A stretch of 64,000 bases of DNA, from NCBI GenBank assembly GCA_022570795.1, contig JAKUDP010000003.1, positions 62,001 to 126,000 on the forward strand. The letters are read 5' to 3'. This document shows positions 32,051-42,585 of this stretch, piece after piece. The translations under genes were made by a program, and so were the position numbers. Position 1 is the stretch's first letter. The number at the start of each line of letters is the position of its first letter. Source of the DNA: Sphaerulina vaccinii. Its lineage: Eukaryota > Ascomycota > Dothideomycetes > Mycosphaerellales > Mycosphaerellaceae. Below the pieces are notes generated by a model. It was given only the letters and a program-made list of their open reading frames with translations. It searched no databases and had not been told where the DNA came from.

Positions 32051-33703
32051 ATGGCCACGTCAGGCGTGTTGGAGAAGGACTTCCACGAGAAGAACGCTCG
32101 ATCAGAGTCGCCCTCATTGTCAACTCCCGCTGCATCGGATCTGGACGAGACACACGATGTCTATACGCGCCACGCTGGCGAAGAACCAATTGACCCTGCG
32201 GAGTCCAAGAGGGTGCTTCGCAAGATCGACCTGCGACTGATTCCGACACTGTGGCTGCTCTATCTATTGCAGTACTTAGACAAGAACGGCATCAACTATG
32301 CCTCTGTCTATGGTCTACAGAAGGGCACGAATCTGGTCGGAGATCAGTACAACTGGCTCTCCTCGATCTTCTACTTCGGATATCTGGTAGGACAATGGCC
32401 AGCAGGAATCTTGATGCAAAAATTGCCACTCGGAAAGTTTCTAGGTACGTCCAAATTTGCTGAGGAGTCCTCAATGGCCTCAACTAACCTCCAACAGCCG
32501 GTACATGTGTGACCTGGGGCATAATCCTTATGACCACACCCGCCTGCACCAACTTCGCTGGAATCGCCACAAACCGGTTCCTCCTTGGCTTTGTTGAAGC
32601 GGCGGTGAATCCGGGCTTCGTTCTCATGATGGGGATGTGGTACGTTTCATCCGAACAGCCTCTCCGCCTCGAGGCCTACTACTGCACCAATGGAATCGCG
32701 ACCATGTTCGGCGGACTCATTGGCTACGCTGTCGGACACATCAACTCTGGCCTGGCACGCTGGATGTACGTTTTCATAATCTTCGGTAGCTGTTCTCTGG
32801 CTGCTGGGATTTATGCGTTGATCGTGCTACCGGATCTGCCGAGCAAGGCGAAGTTCTTGACGCCACGAGAACGCTATGTTGCTGTTGAACGCGTTGCGAG
32901 GAATCGACAAGGTGTCAAGAACTCGCACTTCTCGAAGCATCAAGCAATGCAGACCATCTACGATCCAAAGACTTGGATCCTCTTCATAATGGCAGTGGGT
33001 GCACAAGTCCCCAACTCTGCTCTTACGAGCTTCACATCGCTCATCATTAAATCCTTTGGCTTCGACACGCTGGGAACACAGTACTTGCAGATTCCAGGAG
33101 GAGCAGTTCAATTTCTATCTCTGCTCGGAGGCGGCTTCATCTGCTCCAAGTTCCCTAACATCAGATGTCCGACCATGATCGTGGCCAATCTAATCTGCAT
33201 CCTCGGCTCTGGACTCCTCGTTGGACTTCCAGCTACCAATAAATGGGGACGTTTAGTGGCTATCTGGCTTTGCTATTTCCAAGGCATTGGCTTTTCGATG
33301 TCCTTGACGATGATCAGCAGTAACATTGGAGGCTTCACGAAGAAGCAGTTGACTGGAGTCATCATCTTCACGGGTTACTGCGTTGGTATGTGCAAAGTAG
33401 TTCCAATGTCTAGGCTCTCTGCTAACACGTATTGTGACAGGCAACATCATTGGTCCTCAAACTTTCAAGAACAACGAATCTCCTGGCTACCACTCTGCGT
33501 ACATTGCTATGCTGGTCGGCTACAGTGTAAAGCTGACAGCTGTCTGCATACTATACTTCTACATGTGGAGCATTAACAAGAAGAGAGATCGTGCTTTGGC
33601 TGCATCAGGACTGACTAGAGAAGACGAGGAGAAAGCGGCTATCGAGGCTGGCATGCATGATATGACAGATATCGACAACAAAGGCTTCAGATACGTCCTG
33701 TGA
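32051..33703 (+). CDS. MFS transporter, allantoate/anion:cation symporter (Dal5-like) family
   Basis: Exons 32051-32444, 32498-33385 and 33441-33703; introns of 53 and 55 nt join in phase 1. The protein is about 514 aa with twelve hydrophobic helices. The family-typical start RKIDLRLIPTLWLLYLLQYLDKNGINYA is followed by GYLVGQWPAGILMQ, RFLLGFVEAAVNPGF and WYVSSEQPLR. Dal5-type carriers bring in allantoate, nicotinate, pantothenate or related acids across the plasma membrane; the substrate is not decidable. The tail is cytosolic and acidic. First gene of the transporter-rich island. Confidence 0.88.
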
Positions 33704-33843
33704 TTGTCTCTGCATTGTAGATAGCATCCCTGGATCGCATCGTTTCTCCCTAGCTGGCCTCAGTGGCTTTGCACCTTCAGAAACTTCGTGGCACTAGCTG
33801 AATTCGGCAACTCTTGACGACCTCATACAAGATAGCTGGAGAC

Positions 33844-35148
33844 CTACGCCAACCCGAACCCAAGCGCCCTTCTTCCTTCATCGCTGAGTACAGAAGCCTC
33901 ACCTTGGAAGCCCACGAAGTCCCTCTCGCTGGCACAATCATTGTGTCGAAAGTCCAGGGGCGGCACTCCCTTCTGCAAGTCCTGCAACTGCTGCTTCATA
34001 TACCTCTTGTTCTGCTCCGTGGAGGGAGTAGCAGCGATGTAAGCCACGCAAGCTTCATTCTTGCCATTATGCTCCACCTCAACAGCATGACACATATCAG
34101 CATGCCACCAGATCGTATCTCCAGGCTCCATAGCCGGAATGGGAACCATGCACTCCTTGAGCCGCAGGTGAGGATGTGAAGAAGGACTCAGCATTTGGCT
34201 GTCACCTGCGAATGTTCCTGGAAACCAAGGAGTCTCGGCATCGAACGTCCATTTGGAGGCGTCCATGATATCTTCGGCATTCTCTGGCTCTTTGAAGAAT
34301 GGTCGAAGCAGGAGGTACGCAGTTTGCCACTTCACGTTCGGGTATAGCATCAAGCTACCTTCACCTGGAGCTGCGGGACTGAACGCCGTCCAACCTTGGA
34401 AAGACCTGAAGACAGTAGAATGGGCTGTTCCTGGGAAAGCAGCTTGGTCGGCATCTTGACGAAGACTCAAGTCATAGTTGTCCATATCTTCTGGTCGGCC
34501 TGAGAAGACAGCGTCATAGCAAGCCTGATAAGTCGGAGCCGCCCATCGAGCTAAACTTCCTGCATCGATATGTGGACCAAGGCCGTAAAACGGTACACCT
34601 GGAGGTCTGATCCGAACTCCATCTGAGTATGACAAAGGCTCGTCTGTCGATGCATCGCCTGAGCTGTGCCACCAGCTGTTGAGCTCCCGACTGAGCTTGA
34701 GTGTGTTCGGATGCGAGCGTGCAGCCATTTGCGAGGGCGAATAGTAAAGGTTCAGGATGAACGGTGTCTCCTTTGGCCAACCTCTGATGGACTGCTTGTT
34801 GTCCGCGACGTATTTCTTCAAATCGTGGAACCACTCTGTTGCCTGCTCCTTTGGAACGACACCAGCCACTTTGAAGCAACCAGTTTCTTTCAGTTCCTTC
34901 TTACGCTCTTCTGAAAGTGTGAAGAGCTCGTCGAATGAGACTGTCGGAACCGCTGCTGTGCCTAGTTCTGAGATGTGCTCTGTCACTTTCTCCAGCTCTC
35001 CACAAGTCCTCAACCAGCTCATCGTAAGTGCTTCTTGGCCGTACTTGTCCACGATCGATTTCTTGTACTGGCTGAGCTCTTTGCCTGTTTCTGCGCCATC
35101 GATCGTGTACTCTGGCCAATCTGGCCACGTTCGAATCTTGCCAGGCAT
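33844..35148 (-). CDS. DUF1479 protein, putative Fe(II)/2-oxoglutarate dioxygenase
   Basis: A 434-aa intronless frame. The jelly-roll core shows the 2-His-1-carboxylate set: H193-x-D195 in GPHIDAGSLARW and a distal His in IWWHADMCHAVE (H349 or H354). A GDTIWWHADMCHAVE strand and a KRYMKQQ helix are typical of DUF1479. Members are cytosolic oxygenases of unknown substrate, often in catabolic settings. It is convergent with the Dal5-like transporter, 140 bases away, and near a sugar transporter, which suggests a shared degradation role (inference). Confidence 0.85.
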   Translation of the reverse strand: MPGKIRTWPDWPEYTIDGAETGKELSQYKKSIVDKYGQEALTMSWLRTCGELEKVTEHISELGTAAVPTVSFDELFTLSEERKKELKETGCFKVAGVVPKEQATEWFHDLKKYVADNKQSIRGWPKETPFILNLYYSPSQMAARSHPNTLKLSRELNSWWHSSGDASTDEPLSYSDGVRIRPPGVPFYGLGPHIDAGSLARWAAPTYQACYDAVFSGRPEDMDNYDLSLRQDADQAAFPGTAHSTVFRSFQGWTAFSPAAPGEGSLMLYPNVKWQTAYLLLRPFFKEPENAEDIMDASKWTFDAETPWFPGTFAGDSQMLSPSSHPHLRLKECMVPIPAMEPGDTIWWHADMCHAVEVEHNGKNEACVAYIAATPSTEQNKRYMKQQLQDLQKGVPPLDFRHNDCASERDFVGFQGEASVLSDEGRRALGFGLA

Positions 35149-35532
35149 TGTTACAGCAGGTTGGCGTGTGTCTGGTGAGCTTGGGTGTTTGTCTCGCGAT
35201 GAGCGAAAGCTATTCCGGAGCTCCGCACCACTTTATACCACTAACCCGCCCCCACTGTAGCTCTGCGGATAATGGCTGGGTATCTACTGGCTTACGGAAG
35301 CTACACTTGCGTTCTTCAAGAAAGCTTATCATGGCTTGTCGTCGGCCGAGTTTAGGCGAGCTGTGCTGGACTAGGAACACATGCTGGGCAGATAAGCCGA
35401 TAGTTGAGAGCTTGCCTGTACTGGTGGTATCAACATCCATGGAAGCACAAGTCAATAAGAAGAAGATGGCAAGTTTCCTTCGAAGAATGTGTGCTCTACT
35501 CGGCCAACCACAACAATTGATCCCGCAACGCC
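35149..35532. promoter_or_regulatory. Divergent promoter of the DUF1479 and sugar transporter genes
   Basis: 384 bases between the two start codons. A head-to-head arrangement favours shared control. No binding motif recognised. Confidence 0.4.
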
Positions 35533-37185
35533 ATGGCTTACCACAAACGTAGCTTTCCTGGTTGGGTGCCAGCGAAGTCATCGACTGTCCGAGCATTGCT
35601 CATTCTCACTTCTATAGTGACAGCTACAGTATGTGATCGCTCGAAGATGGCACAGAGCGATACTGATGCAGTCACAGACATTGGGCTATGACTCCTCCAT
35701 GATGAATGGTCTGAACATCCTGCCTTCGTACACGGATTACTTCGTCTTGAACACGACAACCACTGCCCTCAATACTGCCAGTGTGTGGGCAGGCGGCTGT
35801 TTCTCCTTCCTCTATTCAAGGATTCCTGACTGGATCGGTCGAAAGTGGGCCCTCTTCTACGGCGCGGCTATTACCATCGTTGGAGTAGCACTACAAGCAT
35901 CTGCGCAGAATGTAGCCATGTTTGTGATCGCGAGATTCATCATTGGCTTCGGGACTGGCGCCACTGCAATCGTCGTCCCGGTCTACCTTGCCGAGACGCT
36001 TCCGGTGAGATATCGAGCCTGGGGGCTGGGCTTGGTATATACTGCGTGGTATATCGGTGGACTTATTGCTTCTGGCACGACCTATGGTACTGCTAAGATG
36101 CAGTCCACATGGGCTTGGAGACTGCCATCGCTATTGCAAGGACTCTTCAGCATCCTGTGCATTAGCATGCTCTTCTTCACGCCTGAGAGTCCTCGTTGGT
36201 TGCAAGACCAAGGCCGCACTGAAGAAGCAGTCGTCGCACTGGCACAGACACACTCGAATGGCGTTGTTGAAGATCCTGCTGTGCAACATCACCTGCGCGA
36301 GATCATCGATACTCTGGCCTTCGAAAAGGCTCATAAGCCAGCAGCTTTCAAAGCTGTCATAGTGGATGCCAGGAGCAGGCGGCGGATCTTTCTTGCCAGT
36401 ACCGTTGCACTCTTCTCGATGTTGTCTGGCAATAACATAATCTCGTACTATCGTAAGGCGCAACCCTTTCTTGTGAGGAATCTCCACTAACACAGAGAAC
36501 AGTTGGCGGTATGCTTGACCAAGCTGGCATCACCGATACCACGACCCAACTCGAGATCAATGTCATACTCAACGCTTTCTGCCTGGTCGTGGCAGTCGGT
36601 GGCACTATACTGAGTGACAAGATTGGTCGCAAGCCACTCGCGCTCCTCTCGACATTCCTATGTGCAGTGTTCATCTTCATTGTCGGCGCTCTGACCAAGC
36701 TCTATGGCACCTCGACATACACTCCAGGGGTTTATGGCACGGTCGCTGCTATCTTCCTCTTCCAAGGCTCATACAGCGTGGGCTGGACACCACTGTCCGT
36801 GATGTACCCGCCAGAAGTCCTCAACTACAGCATTCGCAGTGTCGGAATGGGCGTCTATACATTCTTCGCAAATGGTGCAGGTCTCCTGGTTACCTTCGCT
36901 TTTCCATACGCCTTAGATGCTATCGGGTGGAAGACGTATATGATCAATGGCTGCTGGGACTTTGTCCAGATTGCGGTCGTGGTCTTCACGTGGGTTGAGA
37001 CGAAAGGTCGCACACTGGAGGAGATCGACGAGAGCCTGGATGGCAAGACACACTTCGACATCGAAGGAGACTTGCCGGTCGTGCTTGGCGTTGATCCTAT
37101 GTCTGAGTATGATAGCGTAACTCGTGGGGCCTCGGTAGGCAAGGGAAAGGAAGTGGTTGAGACTACAGTCAAGTCTCTGGGCTGA
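35533..37185 (+). CDS. MFS sugar transporter (lactose permease-like)
   Basis: Exons 35533-35628, 35678-36452 and 36503-37185; introns of 49 and 50 nt keep frame (ATA-TLGYDSSMMNG; SYYLGGML). About 517 aa, twelve helices. Sugar-porter signatures: GYDSSMMNGLN, DWIGRKWALFYGA, RFIIGFGTGATAIVVPVYLAE, PESPRWLQDQGR, and ETKGRTLEEIDE near the end. The start at 35533 gives MAYHKRSF and restores helix 1, which a start at 35633 would lack. The likely role is uptake of a sugar or glycoside across the plasma membrane. Confidence 0.88.
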
Positions 37186-37230
37186 TACACCGATTGCTGG
37201 AATTGAGCGATTAGAAGATCAGCGCCTTGG

Positions 37231-37773
37231 TCACTCCATCACCGGCACGCATATAGTACGACCAGGTATAAGCTTGTCACATAAGAGACCCTCATTCACC
37301 TCGGTCAGCTTCTCGACACTCGTCTTCCTAGCCTCAGCAATGTCCCAGCAAGTATCGCCCCTCACGATTCCGTACTTCTCGAATCCAGGCCCACACTGCA
37401 CTACTGGTGGCGAAGGCTTTCCCGCAGAGTTGACATACCACAGCAATGTCAGCAACGCCACTGAAACAAGTAGAAGGAATGGCTTCATCATCTTCCAGTC
37501 ATGGTCGACGGCTCCTGCTGGAATGCCTTCGCCATTGAAGCCAGATTGTGGAGTCGTGCTTGCGGTACAGGTATGTCGTAGATTGCCATATCGTCCTTGA
37601 TCAGTGTCATAGTACTTGCCGGTGGACTCGTCGAAGTATGTGTAGACCTGTGTGTCGGCGTCGTAGCCAACTGGGTCCATGCCATGGTGTTGTTGGTCCT
37701 GGAGTCGTCACCACTTGGTACTAAATTAGAGCCCGTGAGATGTACTCACCCGGTCGTACTTCCAGCTTGCCAT
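37231..37773 (-). CDS. Single-LysM protein with internal membrane anchor
   Basis: A mini-exon of 24 nt (37773-37750, MASWKYDR), a 51-nt intron (37749-37699, GTGAGT..CCAG), then 37698-37231, giving 163 aa. An N-terminal region with VYTYFDESTGKYYDTDQG is followed by one membrane helix (PFLLLVSVALLTLLWYV) and a C-terminal LysM domain (YGIVRGDTCWDIA .. NEGLLCDKLIPGRTICVP) with paired cysteines. LysM domains bind chitin or related glycans. With no N-terminal signal peptide, this looks like a type II membrane protein rather than a free secreted effector. It is convergent with the sugar transporter, 45 bases away. Confidence 0.82.
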
Positions 37774-38038
37774 GATTGCAGAGATGTGTGGCTGTAGGAA
37801 ATATGGTACGCTTGGTTCGCTATGAGTTCGTGGAGATGTATATATGTGATGTTGTTGTCGTGAAGCTGGAGCCTGAGAGGATGGCACGCCTGATGATGGC
37901 TGAAACAGGCTTGGCACGATTGACGTAAGCTTGCATTGATGGAGACATTGTGCATCTTTTCCACACGGGATACTGCTTAGCCTCACAGGAACAGAGGTTG
38001 CGCTGTCGAGCGCGGCCTCATCTACAGATACGTTCAGC

Positions 38039-39793
38039 TCATACATCTGCCGCCTTCCCGGAATGCTTCATCTCTACAATAGACTCCTCCAGCACCACAG
38101 CTCCAGTGACCACTTCAGCACGATCAAAGTCTGTTAGATCAGTCCGAGCAAAGTTCCTAGCAGAGATCTTACGCTCGAAGAGCACATCGAGCTCCTCGAA
38201 AGTTCGACCTTTACTTTCAGGGAGAACGAAGAACGCCCAAAGAACCACAAGTGTACTTAGGCCACCGAACAAGAACCCAACTTTGGCGCCCCAGTTGGCC
38301 TTCTGAGGGTCCATCGCGTACGGAAGACCAGCAGTAATCGAGATATAGAAAGCATGGGGCACGAAGCAAGCTATGCCTAGAGTCTTTCCTCGAATTCTTG
38401 TGCTAGGTAGCTCAGCGATGAGAACATACACGATAGGGCCGAGTCCGATGTTGTAGACTAAATTGAACAAGAGTAAGGCCACTGCTTTGCCATACATGGC
38501 GGCTTTGTTTGACTCCGATGCCAGACCAAGGAAGCCAGTGATGAACATGAGCAGCGTGGTGAGACTGCACGTCCAGATATATCCGTCTCTTCGGCCCCAT
38601 ATTGTCATCAATGGCCACGAGAGGACGTTGCCCACCACGCCCAGTGCGAAGAGTCCACATGATAGATCAAATGATCGATCAGTCGACAGACCGGCCAGCT
38701 GGAAGAAGTAGGTACAGTACGACGCTGCCAGATTGATGCCGCAGAAGAATTGTCCGCTATATGCAGTTGCGCAGATGGCAGTGCGCCTCAGATTCGTGCC
38801 TCGAAAGCAGTCAGCATAAGTAGCAGTCGCTGACAATTCTGCTTCTAGAGCGATTGTTTCCTTGATGTGAGCCAAAGTATCTTCGGCTTCGTCATGATAG
38901 CCAATGCGCTCTAAAGACCGCTTCGCCTCTCCGAAGCGACCTCTTTTCGCCAGGAACCATGGTGTCTCGGGTGCCAAGTAAGCTCCGACAACGAACACTA
39001 GAGGGAAAACGTATTCTGTTATGAACGGTATCTTGTACGCCCACTTGTCGCTGCGACTCTCGGTGCCTCTGAGAACAGCAATACCAATAAGTGACCCCAG
39101 AACTTGGGAAAGATTGTTGCAAGAGAGACCAATACCACGCAGACAGACCGGCAAAATCTCCGAGATGTACGCAGGACCAAGGACTGGACAGCCTCCCACA
39201 AGTAGCCCAGTGAGAAGATCTCCAACAAAGATCGTTGCGGCATTGTTTCCAAGCACTTCTAGCAGCAGAGTTGCAAAAGTGAGAGTCATAGCCACCATGA
39301 GTGTCTTCCTAGGTCCAAAGCGATCCACACACCAACCACTCCATAAAGCTGAAAGCATATATCCAATGGCTGGCGCATATGCGAAGGCTGAGATCCATGA
39401 GGCAGCGAGCACGTATGTCCCAGAGCCTTCTGGATGCTCGTAGCCAAACTTCTTGCGAAAGGCCGGTATGCCTACTAGAGTTCCGACGATGGTGGGTTCA
39501 TAACCAATGATCAAATTTGGCAAGCAGAATAGAACAGCCCATAGGACTGCGGAGCGGTGCTTCGTAACAGCTTCGCGGATGGTGAGAGAGTGCTCGCGGC
39601 GAGTGGTCTCTTTCGAGCTGGCGATCAAGGCTGAGTCGAGGATAATCTTGGTGTCCATCTTGTCGATAAGCTGAGGACCAGTGGCTTTCCGAGCCAGCAC
39701 TGGTAATAATGGCTTGCCATGGTCTGTATATATTGAGCTCCCTGGTATCTGAGAGAACAGGGTGGAAGACGGCAGATCACCTCTGCCATGCAT
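38039..39793 (-). CDS. MFS sugar transporter, general alpha-glucoside permease-like
   Basis: A 584-aa intronless frame; an internal Met at residue 46 (MDTKIIL) is a likely alternative start. Twelve helices; PETPWFLAKRGR and PESKGRTFEELDVLFERKI signatures of the sugar-porter family, with YRR-like GYHDEAEDTLAHIKET loop. Maltose and alpha-glucoside permeases have this length and N-terminal extension. Transcribed away from the zinc-cluster regulator region; the two are neighbours with a 250-base gap, a common transporter/regulator pairing. Confidence 0.86.
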   Translation of the reverse strand: MHGRGDLPSSTLFSQIPGSSIYTDHGKPLLPVLARKATGPQLIDKMDTKIILDSALIASSKETTRREHSLTIREAVTKHRSAVLWAVLFCLPNLIIGYEPTIVGTLVGIPAFRKKFGYEHPEGSGTYVLAASWISAFAYAPAIGYMLSALWSGWCVDRFGPRKTLMVAMTLTFATLLLEVLGNNAATIFVGDLLTGLLVGGCPVLGPAYISEILPVCLRGIGLSCNNLSQVLGSLIGIAVLRGTESRSDKWAYKIPFITEYVFPLVFVVGAYLAPETPWFLAKRGRFGEAKRSLERIGYHDEAEDTLAHIKETIALEAELSATATYADCFRGTNLRRTAICATAYSGQFFCGINLAASYCTYFFQLAGLSTDRSFDLSCGLFALGVVGNVLSWPLMTIWGRRDGYIWTCSLTTLLMFITGFLGLASESNKAAMYGKAVALLLFNLVYNIGLGPIVYVLIAELPSTRIRGKTLGIACFVPHAFYISITAGLPYAMDPQKANWGAKVGFLFGGLSTLVVLWAFFVLPESKGRTFEELDVLFERKISARNFARTDLTDFDRAEVVTGAVVLEESIVEMKHSGKAADV

Positions 39794-40041
39794 GTGAGTT
39801 CCTGCTGCTGTGGCTTAAGAGACCGAGATCGCGGGATTGCACCTGGGCATGTACCTTGACAACTCAAACAGCAGCCAATCTAGCCCTTGTCAGGTGGCTG
39901 TCACGTTCAAGCCACGTTCGCAACCAGGCCTATCGAGTCAATAAGATAGAAGGCCGCCGGCTAAGATCAGATCCAGGCAAGATATCGATAGTGAAGTCCA
40001 CCACATTCGGCAAGCTATCACATGCGGCTCCTTGATGTGTA

Positions 40042-42063
40042 CTACGCCGGTGGCAATTCCATCTCCGGCCAGAATACATCTTGCCAATCGATCCAGGTCC
40101 CACCGATATCCATGAAATCAAGATCACCAACCTCCGGATGATTCAAGAAGTCCTGCAAAGGCGGATGTGGCATCGAGACAGATGGCGTCGCAACATTGCT
40201 CGTCCCTGCTGCATTGAAGCCAGTCTGTCCCGGCGCATCAATGTTCTCACGCAATGTCACTTGGAGCGCTTCTATATGCGTACAGAACTCCTTCGCGCCG
40301 AAATTGCCATTTCCTTTGAGTTGTTGCAGGAAGCTGCCTGCTAAGAGAAAGTCTTCTCGATCATTCGCCCAGCCAGAGCCTTGAAGGAGTGCCGAGAGCA
40401 CCAGAACTGTGGCCGAGGAGAAAAGGAATTGCATGTGGAAGTAGTCGAAGGTCGGAAATGTTCCCTCTGCCCAGGCTTTCTTAAGCAGTGTCATCGACTG
40501 TCGAGCGCAACGTATACATGCTGTGGTCAGCGACAAGGCCGACTCAGGAAAGGTTTGAGACGGTGTGTTGTCGTGCGGGAGATGTGGTCTTCGTTGCTTG
40601 AAGAGGTGCAGTAGGATTGGTCGCGTGGTCACTATCACGGCTTGGTTGAAGGCCAAGTGGAGGTAGAGTACATGACTCTCCGGATTTCTGATACTCTCGC
40701 CTTCTTCGAGCTTCAGGTGGGCCGGCAGTCCATCGGCCCAGTCTCGTAGTGCACGGACGGCGACCTGGACGCGCTCGGAGAATGATGTGGGCTGTCTCTT
40801 GCGCACGTAGAGGGTGTTCACAGCGTGGTTCAGCATTCGTGCAAGACGTACAGACATGATCATGTACTCGGCATCTTCGAAGTCGCCTCGCACTTCTTGA
40901 GAAAGACCTTCGTCAGATGGTAGGCCGATCTCGATGCTGTCGTCCGGAATGGAGGGCGGCCAGCCAATCTTCGAAGCTCAGAGTCGGTCGAAGCGATAAG
41001 CTGTCCACCATAGTCGACATCGATGCTCTCGCATAGCTGGGTCACGGAGCTGTGACTCGCCGATCTCGATGTGAAGGCCAAGAATGATGCACAGTCGGAG
41101 AGCATGACTGGCCAGAAGTATGGCAGTGTGTCGTCGATTCATCGATGAAGCGTATAGTGCCTAGATGTTGTCAGTCTGTTGTTGATTCTAGGTTTGTGAA
41201 GGCTTACCATCAAGAGGTGGACTTCCACCAAATCGAGCTTGGGGCGTTCGCATGGCATATGTGCTAATTGCATTGCCCTAGCCCAGTACTTCGATCCAGG
41301 AAACGGTTCACTCGGAAGGACACATCTTGAGGAGAACGCCTCACCGATTGCAAGTAGCGCCCATATTCTGCATTGCAGCAGCCAGTCGCATGACGATGGA
41401 TCCTGTATTAGCCGCTGAACGTCCTCCTGGATGACACTACGCCTGGAGATATGCCAATTCTTGCAAATAGTCTTCAGAGCAGCGTCAACTAAGAAGCGTA
41501 GTCGCGATGCACTTGGCCATTCTGTTGGCGTGTCTGCAAAAGCACGAAGCGTGTCATCGCTCATGTAGTGGACTCGTGGTAGATGACTGACCAATGTCGA
41601 AGACGCCGCTTGTCGCAATCGAGTCGCAAAGGCGGCATCTGCGGCTTCGCCGATGTGTATTGGCAGATCAACATTCTTGAAGGACACAAACCAAGGCCGT
41701 TCTTCGATCAGTGGATTCCTGTCAGCATTGTCTGCTCTCGGTTCTGCTGGACTCTGCTCTGCGGCAGGAGTCGCTCCTGGCGTGCTCAGCGTAGAGACTA
41801 AGGCCGCCAGACGCTTGTTCTCAGCTTCTAGCTTGTCCAGATATCTTTGGCCCACTTTGGTTTTCTTGTCCCGGACGGGATATATGCATTCGAGATTGGA
41901 GTCTGCACATGTTGAGCATGGAGGACCTTTGCCAGTGCATTTGATTTTCTTCTTGTGACATTCCTGGCATCTATCCTTGTCTATGGTCAGGGATGCTGTA
42001 GCTAGGTGTCGAAACCTTCACTCACGCAATGATACGCTTGCTTGGCGTGGCTGTGGCTGACAT
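40042..42063 (-). pseudogene. Zn2Cys6 transcription factor with in-frame stop in the fungal_trans domain
   Basis: Exons 42063-42026, 41970-41208 and 41160-40042; introns of 55 and 47 nt keep frame. The N-terminal Zn2Cys6 cluster is complete (CQECHKKKIKC..CSTC..C), followed by a coiled helix (YLDKLEAENKRLAALV). The fungal_trans domain is recognisable from ALYASSMNRRHTAILLASH through LWWTAYRFDRL. There codon 61 of exon 3 (40980-40978) is TGA where the family has Trp (FDR-x-W-x-S-K-x-G). The frame continues normally for 312 more codons. One TGG to TGA change would explain it. A truncated protein with the DNA-binding part could still be made. Probable regulator of the adjacent transporters. Confidence 0.8.
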
Positions 42064-42585
42064 GTTCTCTGCAGAAAATGAGTCTCAAGATGTGTTCGGT
42101 GGAGAGAACACGAAGCCGTGGCGAAGTGTAGAAGACACACCGAGACAAAAGTGGATTGCGCCCGGCCATCGGCCACGCTAAAAAATGGGCTGCCAAGTCG
42201 AAGAGATCACAACAAAGAGTCAAAGGCTTCCCGGCCAAGTCGCCATCTCTCCCCTCTTGCTGAACCTCATCCTCTCCATCATGGCCACCGTAGAAGATCG
42301 TATGGGAGCAGCCGCGAGCCTGCGTACAGACTCCCGACTTTATTCCACCATGGACGACTCTTGCCCGATGGCCTTTCATCTTGTAGCACTCGCGGTCCTG
42401 GCAATCAGCACGACATGAGATCGACCCACTTCGATGCATCTATGGTATGTATTCAATGTCGCCGATTATCTCGCCTCCTGCACCGGTGAACACCAAAAGT
42501 GTGGCCGACATGCTATACCCATATAATCGGGCTCTGCCCGTTTCGGCATGTCTCCCAAACATTCTAGCATCATCCAACCCTCAAT
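42064..42585. promoter_or_regulatory. Divergent promoter between the zinc-cluster factor and the MFS gene
   Basis: 522 bases separate the two start codons. Frames inside it have no recognisable features. A shared promoter fits a regulator controlling its neighbour. Confidence 0.35.
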
